Positions 54,030 through 62,144 are shown, counted from the first letter of the stretch. The stretch: 64,000 bases of DNA from Alphaproteobacteria bacterium (GCA_003331935.1 QOQE01000004.1:20539-84538); one strand, 5' to 3'. Made by a program: numbers and translations. The notes: generated by a model not told the origin, from the letters alone.

Positions 54030-54208
54030 TGTAATACTATCTTAGAAATTAAAAAAAAATGACAATATAAAGATCTTAAATTTGGATTGAGTTTTAATAG
54101 ACTTAGCATTCAGCATTTTTGCTCATTGATAAGATACGCAAGAAAACTACTTAAACCAAGTAAAATTGAGCTCACAAGAATTAAAAAAGTCAGAAATATA
54201 GACCCAGG

Positions 54209-54775
54209 ATGTATCAGACTAATAGCAAAATAAATATAATAACCATTGCTCTAAAAGCAGTCTTGCTTAGCACTTTACTATTCTTCCCAGCAAATAAAGG
54301 CCTATCTGATCCAAAAACCTGGGAGAATTTAGTAGAACGAAAAAACCTATTTTTTGAAAAATTCAAAAATACTCCCTTTAATGGAAAAATTGAAACATAT
54401 TGGCCAAATGGCCATCTCAAAGAAACTGGAATAATTAAAAATGGTAAAAAACATAATCTTTGGGAATATTACTATAAAAATGGGAAAATAAAGGAGACCG
54501 AGTTTTTTACTCTCGGAACATTAAATGGTACAAGTGAACAGTATGGAAGTGGAGGTCAATTATATATAAAAGCGATGTATAAAAATGGAAAGTTAGACGG
54601 ACCATGGATTTATATAGACCCATATGATGGTTGGCTCTATATCAAGGGTCAATATAAAGCTGGAAGGAAAACGGGGACATGGACCTTTTTTACAATATTA
54701 GGAGATATTGAAAAGAAAGAGATTTGGGAAGATGGCCAAAAAATATTTGACTCAACTGAATCAGAAAATTCTTAA
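54209..54775 (+). CDS. Secreted MORN-variant/YwqK-like repeat protein
   Basis: A 188-aa paralogue of the gene at 48124. Signal peptide at about residues 1-33 (ends GLSDP). Four to five MORN_2 repeats from residue 58 (WPNGHLKETGIIKNGKKHNL, NGKIKETEFFTLGTLNG, KAMYKNGKLDGPWIY). The entry motif FEKFKNTPFNGKIETYWPNG matches YKKFSNIPFSGHIESYHPNG of the paralogue. Function unknown; the C terminus is acidic. Confidence 0.82.
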   Translation: MYQTNSKINIITIALKAVLLSTLLFFPANKGLSDPKTWENLVERKNLFFEKFKNTPFNGKIETYWPNGHLKETGIIKNGKKHNLWEYYYKNGKIKETEFFTLGTLNGTSEQYGSGGQLYIKAMYKNGKLDGPWIYIDPYDGWLYIKGQYKAGRKTGTWTFFTILGDIEKKEIWEDGQKIFDSTESENS

Positions 54776-54802
54776 AATTGACTTTTTCTAGTAAGTTAAA
54801 CT

Positions 54803-55255
54803 TTACCGTGTCTCTAGACTAGAAAGAAGGGCGTTTAATCTCTCAGGTATCCCATTTCCTTCAAAGGTTTCTAAAACACATTCAGATTTTGATAAGAAAG
54901 TTAGCTTTTCTTCACTCCAAATCTCGACTTTTGGTACTAACCCCTCCGTTTTATTAAAGCAACCTAATGGAATGCTTACCATACCTTCCATCACTTCAGG
55001 TGCAGGCTTATTATAGACCCTTACGTGGCATTTTGAGCAAAAACAGGCTTTATTAATAAATCCACTGCCACCAGCAAATTCGTATACATTTGTTTCGCCC
55101 ATGAACTTCACTTCTGTTTCCCCATACAGGCATCCTATGTTTATCGATCCGGTTATGCGTCTACAACTCTTGCAATTACATTGTACAATAAGCATTGGAT
55201 CAATATCAGTTTCAAAACTAAATTGCTGACAGTGACAACCTCCCTGATGTTTCAT
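54803..55255 (-). CDS. GFA/CENP-V family zinc protein
   Basis: A 150-aa protein of the glutathione-dependent formaldehyde-activating (GFA/CENP-V) fold. Zinc cysteines appear in GGCHCQQF (7 and 9), CNCKSC (27-32) and CFCSKC (around 72-77). Most members are not true formaldehyde-activating enzymes, so no reaction is inferred. It is convergent with the MORN protein gene and divergent from the VOC gene. Confidence 0.9.
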   Translation of the reverse strand: MKHQGGCHCQQFSFETDIDPMLIVQCNCKSCRRITGSINIGCLYGETEVKFMGETNVYEFAGGSGFINKACFCSKCHVRVYNKPAPEVMEGMVSIPLGCFNKTEGLVPKVEIWSEEKLTFLSKSECVLETFEGNGIPERLNALLSSLETR

Positions 55256-55389
55256 TTTTTTTCTCCAAGAAATTGAAATAAACTACAGTATAAGACTACA
55301 GCATTATATGGTAATGTTGTATTAAAACTAACTTCAAGTAAAACTTGATTACCAGCCCAGTTAAACTATCTAGGAGGTAGGAAAGTCTG

Positions 55390-55938
55390 ATGCAAGCGAT
55401 ACTACAATCCCAAGGAATTCATCACATAACTCTTAACGGAGCCGACAGGAAAACCTCTATAGATTTTTGGCAGGACGTTTTGGGAATGAAGCTTATATTT
55501 GAGCAGCCTAATCTTGATGATGAAACTGAAAATCACCTTTATTTTGATTGCGGTGACGGGCGGACGGTGACGGTTTTTACTAATGAGATACGAAAAGAAG
55601 CAAAAGAACCGCTAAAAAATCAAGTAGGATCTGTGCACCATCTAGCATTCTGGGTAAGCCAAAGTACATTGAGAATTGCAGATAAAAAATTAAAAAATAG
55701 AGGTATTGGTAGCTCAGGAATAAAAGATAGAGGGTTCATGGACTCTATATATTTCCGAGACCCACTCGGTTTGTTAATTGAATTAGCTAGTTATAAATTT
55801 GAGCCTCCTCTCGGTTGTACCTACGGGCAGGTCTTAGAAAAAGCTCACGAACTCCGCCTCGCAAGAGGTGTAAAAAATATTGAGGATGAGGATATATCAA
55901 ACTCTCTTGTAATTTTAAGTGAAAAAAATACTAGATGA
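55390..55938 (+). CDS. VOC family metalloprotein (extradiol dioxygenase/glyoxalase-like)
   Basis: A 182-aa VOC protein. Metal-ligand candidates: His in GIHHITLNG (about residue 11), His in SVHHLAFWV (about 81), and Glu in LLIELASYKF. This facial triad suits a type I extradiol-like or glyoxalase-like enzyme. AGGAGG lies 12 nt upstream of the ATG. The ABC exporter gene follows after 46 nt. Substrate unknown. Confidence 0.87.
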   Translation: MQAILQSQGIHHITLNGADRKTSIDFWQDVLGMKLIFEQPNLDDETENHLYFDCGDGRTVTVFTNEIRKEAKEPLKNQVGSVHHLAFWVSQSTLRIADKKLKNRGIGSSGIKDRGFMDSIYFRDPLGLLIELASYKFEPPLGCTYGQVLEKAHELRLARGVKNIEDEDISNSLVILSEKNTR

Positions 55939-55984
55939 AAAATTCTGATATAGGAAAAAATATATTTATTCTAGGACTTCAAAA

Positions 55985-57817
55985 ATGAAACCGGCCAACT
56001 GGATCAACCATAAACAAAAAGCTGTTGGGCCACCACCCTCTAATACACTACGTTTTTTCCACTGGGCTCTAAAGGGTAGCTTTCCTGTATTATATTTATC
56101 TGGTTTTGTTTCTATCTTAACTGGCTTAATTGAGGTATCTGCTGTGGTTCTTTTAGGGCTGCTTATAGATGCAGCGCTAGCCTCTTCAACTGATAACCCT
56201 ATCAGCGGCCAAGTCTTACTTCTAGCTTCAGGTTTGCTATTTTTTTTAATAATTAGGCCAATAGTATTTGGAGCTTTTTCTTACACACAAACCGTTGTTG
56301 TCTCACCTAACATATTTAATTTGATATTATCAAGACTCCATCGATGGACACTTGGTCAGTCGGTTACGTTTTTTGAAAATGACTTCGCTGGAAGGATAGC
56401 GCAGAAAGAAATGCAAACTGCTCGCGCCGCGACAGACGTGGTCATAGAAGTTATTCATACAATTCTATTAGCCTTAGCTTCAGTTATTGGTGCAGCTCTA
56501 ATGCTTACAACTGTAAATGTAACGTTGTCTGTGGGGCTCTTTTCTTGGTTAATAGGCTACATTTTTCTCATTCGATATTTTATGCCAAAGATCAGACAGA
56601 GGTCGCGTGAAAAAGCTGGCGCACGAGCTTTGGTAACTGGACAAATTGTCGATACCGTTACCAATATAAAGACAGTAAAGTTATTTGCTCATGACAAGAA
56701 AGAAGATGATGCGGCAATAGATGCAATGGATCATTTCAGAGACTTTTCTATTCACTACGGTGTAATCGCAGCGTGGTTTAGGTTCTGTTTAAATGGTCTA
56801 TCGGGGGTTTTGCCTATTATGTTAGTCGGAGGAAGCCTTTATTATTGGAGCGTGGGAAATGTTACTGCCGGTGATATTGCTGCTGCAGGAGCTATTTCAT
56901 TAAGGCTATCACAGATGACTGGATGGGTAAGTTTTACTTTGATGACTCTATACGCAAACCTTGGAGAGGTTGAAGATGGGGTAAAGACTCTATCTACCTC
57001 ATATAAATTAGGTGATAAAGATAAAGCTCCAGACCTTTTGGTATCTAAAGGTTCTATTAATTTTAAAAACGTTTGTTTTACCTATGGCAAAAATTTAAGC
57101 GCCGTTAAAAACATTTCACTATCCATCGCACCAGGCGAAAAAATCGGACTTGTGGGAGCTTCTGGAGCAGGAAAATCTACTTTAGTGTCTCTTCTATTAA
57201 GACTCTACGAACCACAAAAGGGTGTCATCTCTATCGATGACATAAATATAAATGATATAACCCAATCGAGTCTAAGAAAGCAAATTGCAATGGTGACCCA
57301 AGAAACCGCTCTTTTTAATAGGTCTGCAAGGGACAACATTATGTATGGAAATCCTAACGCAACAGAAAATACTCTTATTAGAGCGAGTAGGCAAGCTGAG
57401 GCCCACGACTTTATCCTTGGTTTAGAGGACCATAAGGGAAGAAAGGGTTATGATGCACATCTAGGTGAACAAGGCGTTAAGCTTTCTGGAGGTCAAAGGC
57501 AAAGAATTGCTCTGGCACGATCAATTTTAAAAGACTCACCAATTCTCGTTTTAGATGAAGCAACTAGTGCTTTGGACAGTGAAGTTGAAAGCTCCATACA
57601 AAATGCACTCGAGTTAGTAATGGAGAATAAAACTGTGTTAGCTATTGCTCACCGATTGTCTACTTTAGCAAAAATGGATAGAATAATAGTCCTCTCTAAT
57701 GGTCAAGTTGTTGAAGAAGGCACCCATAAAAAGCTTCTGAAGATTGGTGGCTTGTACAGACAATACTGGGATAAACAGTCAGGAGGTTTTATCACAACTG
57801 AACAGGCTGCTGAATAA
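55985..57817 (+). CDS. ABC exporter, fused permease-ATPase
   Basis: Half-transporter of 610 aa that should act as a homodimer. N-terminal six-helix domain (residues 30-330), C-terminal NBD with Walker A GASGAGKST, signature KLSGGQRQR, Walker B ILVLDEATSALDSE and H-loop AIAHRLST. It resembles MsbA/multidrug-type exporters. The opening residues up to 35 are cytosolic. Substrate (lipid or drug) unknown; it is followed by the PPOX/F420 cluster after 108 nt. Confidence 0.94.
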   Translation: MKPANWINHKQKAVGPPPSNTLRFFHWALKGSFPVLYLSGFVSILTGLIEVSAVVLLGLLIDAALASSTDNPISGQVLLLASGLLFFLIIRPIVFGAFSYTQTVVVSPNIFNLILSRLHRWTLGQSVTFFENDFAGRIAQKEMQTARAATDVVIEVIHTILLALASVIGAALMLTTVNVTLSVGLFSWLIGYIFLIRYFMPKIRQRSREKAGARALVTGQIVDTVTNIKTVKLFAHDKKEDDAAIDAMDHFRDFSIHYGVIAAWFRFCLNGLSGVLPIMLVGGSLYYWSVGNVTAGDIAAAGAISLRLSQMTGWVSFTLMTLYANLGEVEDGVKTLSTSYKLGDKDKAPDLLVSKGSINFKNVCFTYGKNLSAVKNISLSIAPGEKIGLVGASGAGKSTLVSLLLRLYEPQKGVISIDDININDITQSSLRKQIAMVTQETALFNRSARDNIMYGNPNATENTLIRASRQAEAHDFILGLEDHKGRKGYDAHLGEQGVKLSGGQRQRIALARSILKDSPILVLDEATSALDSEVESSIQNALELVMENKTVLAIAHRLSTLAKMDRIIVLSNGQVVEEGTHKKLLKIGGLYRQYWDKQSGGFITTEQAAE

Positions 57818-57925
57818 TAAAACAATACACATGGCTATTGTTGATTTTCTTTTGAAAGTCCCTTAATCAAAACACAACAAAAGCAATGTTTAGAAAAATA
57901 ATTAGATGGAAAATAGGTCAAGAGA

Positions 57926-58522
57926 ATGGATGAGAAAAGGTTGAGAGAGATTTATGGTCCAGCTAAAGAAAAAGCTGCAGCTAAAATTTTAGATAAATTG
58001 GATAAACACTGTATTAATTTTATCGAGAACTCATCCTTCGTTATTGTTGGCACACTAAACGAGCAAAATATTGATCTGTCACCAAAAGGTGATCCTCATG
58101 GTTTTGTAAAAGTAATAAATGAGAGGTTTTTGGAGATTCCAGATAGACCAGGCAATAACCGCATAGATGGCTTATTAAATATCCTTAAAAATAATTTTAT
58201 TTCTCTTTTATTTTTAATCCCCAGCGTAAACGAGACATTGAGGGTTCAGGGTGAGGCTGTAATAAGTGAGGATATGAATACTAGGGAAAGACACAGGTTG
58301 AAAACTAATGTTCCCAAAACAGTTCTGCAAGTGAAAGTCACCCAAGCCCACTTACACTGCGGAAAATCAATGCTAAGAGGAGGCTTATGGGATCCGAGAA
58401 AGTGGCCTGGAACACGCCCAATACCAACACTTTTTGAAATGATAGAGGATCAGACCGGTATTGATTGCGAAATCAAGGATGAAAAGAAGATCTTGGCTCA
58501 GTATAAAAAAGAGCTGTACTGA
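57926..58522 (+). CDS. PPOX-type flavoprotein (MSMEG_1061-like)
   Basis: Split-barrel protein of the pyridoxamine-5'-phosphate-oxidase superfamily, 198 aa. Motifs TLNEQNIDLSPKGDPHGFVK and IPDRPGNNRIDGLLNILKN and the C-terminal LHCGKSMLRGGLWDPRKWPG match the FMN/F420 PPOX group known from mycobacteria as MSMEG_1061-like. These bind FMN or F420. Its position just ahead of cofG, cofH and cofC makes a deazaflavin or F420 role likely (inference). Confidence 0.85.
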   Translation: MDEKRLREIYGPAKEKAAAKILDKLDKHCINFIENSSFVIVGTLNEQNIDLSPKGDPHGFVKVINERFLEIPDRPGNNRIDGLLNILKNNFISLLFLIPSVNETLRVQGEAVISEDMNTRERHRLKTNVPKTVLQVKVTQAHLHCGKSMLRGGLWDPRKWPGTRPIPTLFEMIEDQTGIDCEIKDEKKILAQYKKELY

Positions 58523-58539
58523 AAATTAAAATCTAGCTT

Positions 58540-58567
58540 TTGTGTTATCAACGCAAATTGTTATATT
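58540..58567 (+). promoter_or_regulatory. Possible promoter for cofGHC
   Basis: TTGTGT (58540-58545), 16-nt spacer, TATATT (58562-58567), about 54 nt ahead of the cofG ATG. AGGGGG lies 5 nt before the start as RBS. No hairpin or regulator site is evident. Confidence 0.35.
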
Positions 58568-58621
58568 ATTGCCCTTTCTGATCAACCGTGTCATAATTGG
58601 ATATACATTTTAGGGGGAAAA

Positions 58622-59800
58622 ATGACGAGTTTGTCAACTCATCTTAGCGACAAAGAATTGTGGAAAATAAATAAGGATGAAGTTGCCTACTACAGATATA
58701 TGGTTCTCAACACTCCTTTAGAAGAACTTATCGATACCGCATCGAATAAGAGAGACGATCATTGGGGTAATGTGATTACTTACTCCAGAAAAATTTTTGT
58801 CCCCTTAACAAATATGTGTAGAGACACTTGCAGCTACTGCACTTTTGTGAAACATCCTGATGATCCAGATGCAAAAATAATGTCGCCACGAGAGGTTCTG
58901 TTGTCTGCTCGCGGAGGAGAGAAAAGGGGGTGTAAAGAATTGTTATTTAGTTTGGGAGAAAAACCAGAAAAAAGGTATGCCAAACCAAAGCGTGCCTTAG
59001 AATCTATGGGTTATGACCAAATGACAGACTATTTAACTGACATGTGTAAATTGGTGATAGAAAAAACATCACTCCTTCCTCATGTAAATGCAGGAACACT
59101 TAACGAGTATGAAATTATGAAGCTTAAAAATGTATGTGCATCAATGGGAATGATGCTTGAAACCACCAGTAAAAGATTAACTAAAAAAGGCGGTCCTCAT
59201 TATGCGTGCCCCGACAAAGTTCCAATCCAAAGAATACGAACTTTAATAACTGCTGGTTATTGCAAGGTACCATTTACTACAGGTATTCTTATAGGCATAG
59301 GGGAAACTCTTGAAGAACGAATTGAGGCTCTTCTATTGATAGAAAAAATCAACAACAGGTATGGACATATTCAAGAGGTAATTATTCAAAATTTCCAAAC
59401 AAAACCTAACATTCTTATGTCGAAGCACCCAGAGCCTAAGTTAAAAGAAATGCTCCAAACAATTGCTCTAGCGAGAATCATCTTAAATCCTACCATCAGC
59501 ATACAAGCGCCCCCAAATTTAGAGAAAAAGCATTTAGAGTATGTATATGCAGGAATAAATGATTGGGGTGGGATTTCTCCCGTTACTAAAGACTTTATCA
59601 ACCCTCAACACCCTTGGCCTAATATTAATCTGTTAGAGACCATGATGAAGGAAATAGGATTTCGTTTAATGGAACGACTTACTGTTTATCCAAAATTTAA
59701 TACACAAGATTTCTTATCCAAAACTATTAGAAGCCATATGTTAAAGCATTCTGCTTACCTCCATCCTGACAATAATCTAAAGGAATTAGTAACAGCATGA
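58622..59800 (+). CDS. cofG: 7,8-didemethyl-8-hydroxy-5-deazariboflavin synthase, CofG subunit
   Basis: Radical SAM enzyme that with CofH makes the deazaflavin chromophore Fo from a ribityl-diaminouracil and tyrosine. The cluster cysteines are Cys66, Cys70 and Cys73 (NMCRDTCSYCTF). LFSLGEKPEKRY and HVNAGTLNEYEI are CofG marks. The length of 392 aa is long but in range. Separate CofG and CofH (not the fused FbiC) follow the archaeal/cyanobacterial pattern. It overlaps cofH by 4 nt. Confidence 0.96.
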   Translation: MTSLSTHLSDKELWKINKDEVAYYRYMVLNTPLEELIDTASNKRDDHWGNVITYSRKIFVPLTNMCRDTCSYCTFVKHPDDPDAKIMSPREVLLSARGGEKRGCKELLFSLGEKPEKRYAKPKRALESMGYDQMTDYLTDMCKLVIEKTSLLPHVNAGTLNEYEIMKLKNVCASMGMMLETTSKRLTKKGGPHYACPDKVPIQRIRTLITAGYCKVPFTTGILIGIGETLEERIEALLLIEKINNRYGHIQEVIIQNFQTKPNILMSKHPEPKLKEMLQTIALARIILNPTISIQAPPNLEKKHLEYVYAGINDWGGISPVTKDFINPQHPWPNINLLETMMKEIGFRLMERLTVYPKFNTQDFLSKTIRSHMLKHSAYLHPDNNLKELVTA

Positions 59801-61035
59801 AAGATTTACAAACAGGTTGTCACGAGAAGGGTCTTGAAGACACTCTTTCAAACGCGTCAATGAGCACTCGTTTACTATTAGAAAATTGTCTAAAAAACCA
59901 ACAGCCCTCTTTAAGTGATATTGAGAAGCTATTCTTAACAGAAGGCAAGGATAAACAGGTTGTTTTAAATATTGCAGATCATTTAAGAGATAAGGTGAAT
60001 GGGAATGATGTTACCTTTGTGGTTAATAGAAACATTAATTTTACCAATATTTGCTATATGGGTTGTAAATTCTGTGGGTTTGCTAAGAGAGCAAACCAAC
60101 TTGGTGCGGAATGGCTTAGTTTAGACGAAGTAGTGAGAAGAGCCGAAGAGGCCTGGAATAGAGGAGCTACTGAAGTATGTATCCAGGGAGGTCTGCATCC
60201 AAAAATTCCTGGTACTTATTATCGAGAAATCCTGATGGCTATAAAAAAAATTCTACCCACGATGCATATTCACGCTTTTTCTCCATTTGAGATTTGGTAT
60301 GGAGCTAAGAAGAGTCGAATGAGCTATGCTGATTTTCTTCAGGATTTGAAGGAGTGTGGATTAGGCTCGATGCCTGGAACAGCTGCAGAAATACTTGATA
60401 CAAAAATCCGAAAAAAGCTAACAAAAAATAAGTTAACTACGGATCAATGGATTGAAATAATTAAGACCGCGCATCACTCAGGCATCCCATCTACAGCAAC
60501 AATAATGTATGGCCATATAGACTCTCCTAAAGAATGGGCTGTCCACCTAGATATCCTTCGTCGCATTCAAGTTGAGACTGGCGGTTTTACAGAATTTGTT
60601 CCACTATCTTTTGTCCATTATGACTCACCGCTGTATCTAGAAAGCCCTTCGTTGGTACGAGCAGGTGCAACTGATAATGAGATAGCGCTTATGCATGCTG
60701 TCGCACGAATTGTTTTGCATGGGTTTATAGACAATATACAGGTTTCTTGGACGAAATTGGGAACAGAAAAAGCAAGAAATCTACTATCTATGGGCGTTAA
60801 CGACTTGGGTGGTACCTTGATGAATGAAAGTATTTCACGGGCAGCTGGATCGAAAAACGGGCAAGAAATTACAGAGACGGAAATGGTAGAGATAATTCGG
60901 TCAGCTTCAAAGATACCAATAAAGAGAGACACGTTATATAGAAAACTTAAAACCTATGACTCAGAGGTTTCTGGGATTGGTCACGAACCATTAGTATCAA
61001 GAAACGGCTCTAATCCACTTAGTTTTTTAAATTGA
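59797..61035 (+). CDS. cofH: 5-amino-6-(D-ribitylamino)uracil--L-tyrosine 4-hydroxyphenyl transferase, CofH
   Basis: Radical SAM enzyme for the first half of Fo synthesis. Cluster cysteines Cys86, Cys90 and Cys93 are in NICYMGCKFCGF. VCIQGGLHPK, HAFSPFEIWYGA and GSMPGTAAEILD are characteristic. The length of 412 aa includes an N-terminal helical extension. It starts inside the cofG stop and is followed 16 nt later by cofC. Confidence 0.96.
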   Translation: MKDLQTGCHEKGLEDTLSNASMSTRLLLENCLKNQQPSLSDIEKLFLTEGKDKQVVLNIADHLRDKVNGNDVTFVVNRNINFTNICYMGCKFCGFAKRANQLGAEWLSLDEVVRRAEEAWNRGATEVCIQGGLHPKIPGTYYREILMAIKKILPTMHIHAFSPFEIWYGAKKSRMSYADFLQDLKECGLGSMPGTAAEILDTKIRKKLTKNKLTTDQWIEIIKTAHHSGIPSTATIMYGHIDSPKEWAVHLDILRRIQVETGGFTEFVPLSFVHYDSPLYLESPSLVRAGATDNEIALMHAVARIVLHGFIDNIQVSWTKLGTEKARNLLSMGVNDLGGTLMNESISRAAGSKNGQEITETEMVEIIRSASKIPIKRDTLYRKLKTYDSEVSGIGHEPLVSRNGSNPLSFLN

Positions 61036-61051
61036 TTAAGGTGCTATTTGA

Positions 61052-61705
61052 ATGAACTTAGGATACCACCAAAATAAAACCTCAATCTTAATTCCAATGA
61101 GATCACTCAACAAAGGTAAAACGCGTTTATCCAATTTACTTTCTCCTGACAAGAGAGAAAAACTTATAAAACTTTTGTTCACGCAACTTTTAAAAAAGTT
61201 AAAAACATTGAAAGATCAATTTCCTCTAATCTTTTCTGATGTACTGGTGATAACCCCATGTGAAGAGGTAGAAAAGATATCAAAGGACTATCATGTACTT
61301 GTTCTTAAGGAACAAAGCTTAAATGGACTGAACTCAGCTGTAAAAAAGGGCATATGCTGGTCTTCAAAAAACCATTGTGATTCAAGTCTTATACTTCCCG
61401 GTGATATAATTGACCCAGAAACTGAGGATATTAAAAAAATTTTGGAGATGGGGAAAATATCAAGAGATAGCATAGTTATATGTCCTTCGGCAGATTTCGG
61501 TACAAACGCTTTGTTTTTATCTCTGCCAACAAGATTAAACTTTAAATTTGGTCCAAACTCATTTTTTGAACATCAAAAAGAGGCAAAAAAGATTTCCATG
61601 AGATCAATAATAGCCCCAGTAGATAGTCTTAAAGATGACTTGGATACAGGCAAAGACTTGGAAAAGTTTAAAATCAGACAACCTAAATTTTTTCAAAAAA
61701 TTTGA
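61052..61705 (+). CDS. cofC: Phospholactate/phospho-acid guanylyltransferase, CofC
   Basis: Nucleotidyltransferase that activates 2-phospholactate, phosphoenolpyruvate or 3-phosphoglycerate with GTP for CofD. The opening ILIPMRSLNKGKTRLSNLLS (about 11-30) is the CofC/FbiD signature, LPGDIIDPE is the catalytic Asp loop, and PSADFGTNALFLS follows. 217 aa. It completes the five-gene F420 core set in the window. Which phospho-acid it uses cannot be read from sequence by eye. Confidence 0.94.
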   Translation: MNLGYHQNKTSILIPMRSLNKGKTRLSNLLSPDKREKLIKLLFTQLLKKLKTLKDQFPLIFSDVLVITPCEEVEKISKDYHVLVLKEQSLNGLNSAVKKGICWSSKNHCDSSLILPGDIIDPETEDIKKILEMGKISRDSIVICPSADFGTNALFLSLPTRLNFKFGPNSFFEHQKEAKKISMRSIIAPVDSLKDDLDTGKDLEKFKIRQPKFFQKI

Positions 61706-61735
61706 TTTGTCCTCAGCCTTACCCAATAAGCTCAG

Positions 61736-61765
61736 TTAACGTTTACGTTAACGTCACGTTATGCT
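61736..61765 (+). promoter_or_regulatory. MerR-type promoter/operator with ACGTTAACGT palindrome
   Basis: -35 TTAACG (61736-61741), 18-nt spacer and -10 TATGCT (61760-61765). The spacer contains a perfect palindrome ACGTTAACGT (61745-61754) inside TTTACGTTAACGTCAC. Operators placed between -35 and -10 with a long spacer are typical of MerR-family regulators; the sequence resembles boxes of LiuR-type regulators. GTTAACG/CGTTAAC (61735-61752) forms a second dyad. No MerR gene is in the window. Confidence 0.5.
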
Positions 61766-61792
61766 TGAGCTTGTTATCATTTAATGTAGGAT
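61765..61792 (+). promoter_or_regulatory. Second promoter candidate for sRNA module A
   Basis: TTGAGC (61765-61770), 16-nt spacer, TAGGAT (61787-61792). A start 7 nt downstream falls at 61799, exactly the first base of the ATTCAC/GTGAAT hairpin. It overlaps the end of the MerR-type promoter. Confidence 0.4.
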
Positions 61793-61798
61793 AATGCT

Positions 61799-61865
61799 AT
61801 TCACAACGTGAATATATCCTCCCCTAAATGGGCTAACATTCTAATGTTGGCCCATTTTTTTCTCT
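61799..61865 (+). ncRNA. Candidate small RNA with CCTCCCC anti-SD motif (module A)
   Basis: A ~65-nt unit: hairpin ATTCAC-AAC-GTGAAT (61799-61813), single-stranded CCTCCCC (61818-61824), then a 14-bp terminator hairpin with seven T. Two promoters precede it, one with a MerR-type operator. No ORF. The motif could pair with GGGGAGG or GGAGG Shine-Dalgarno sequences, as do anti-SD sRNAs in Alphaproteobacteria. Related to module B at 61.9 kb and module C at 50.0 kb. Confidence 0.6.
61826..61863 (+). terminator. Strong intrinsic terminator of sRNA module A
   Basis: A 14-bp stem (61826-61839 and 61844-61857; one T-G wobble) with a 4-nt loop and T-rich tail. It lies 120 nt past cofC and also could end the cofGHC transcript. 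Confidence 0.85.
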
Positions 61866-61889
61866 AAGGAAACCACCCCCTATATTATT

Positions 61890-61954
61890 CTTGTCTCTTA
61901 ATATAAAGACACAAGAGCCCTCCCCCAACTGGCTCACATTCTAGGGGCTGGCCT
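61890..61954 (+). ncRNA. Degenerate tandem copy of the CCTCCCC module (module B)
   Basis: Directly after module A: hairpin CTTGT/ACAAG with TCTT/AAGA inner stem (61890-61915), then CCTCCCCC (61919-61926) and a shared GGCTnACATTCTA. Aligned motifs: CCTCCCCTAAATGGGCT (A) and CCTCCCCCAACTGGCT (B). B has no T-run after its second half and a weak promoter (TATATT at 61881), so it may be a decayed duplicate. GAGCC/GGCTC (61915-61919 and 61931-61935) could form a loop that presents the C-run. Confidence 0.4.
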
Positions 61955-62024
61955 CCTTAAAATTTAAAAAATTATGGCATAGAAAAAAAAGTAGTCAAAT
62001 AGTGTTTATAGTAATGTGACAAAA

Positions 62025-62120
62025 TTACTTTTTTATATTTCTTGATGACCAATACAAATAAGTCACAAAGCCAGAAATCAAAAATACCTTAATCAACATA
62101 AAAATATCAATTAGTTCCAT
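62025..62120 (-). CDS. 31-residue small membrane protein
   Basis: Short ORF encoding MELIDIFMLIKVFLISGFVT and then YLYWSSRNIKK. One hydrophobic helix (residues about 5-24) with a basic C-terminal tail is the standard layout for bacterial small membrane proteins. GAGAGAGG stands 11 nt before the ATG. It follows the HDAC-family gene by 24 nt on the same strand, so it is likely its cotranscribed partner. Too short for homology by eye. Confidence 0.5.
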   Translation of the reverse strand: MELIDIFMLIKVFLISGFVTYLYWSSRNIKK

Positions 62121-62144
62121 TTTTAAAAACGCCTCTCTCAATAC

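Noticed and set aside
55345..55372. TTGATT-16-TATCTA promoter before the VOC gene at 55390
   Set aside because: The -10 directly abuts the AGGAGG RBS, so the transcript would begin after the RBS.
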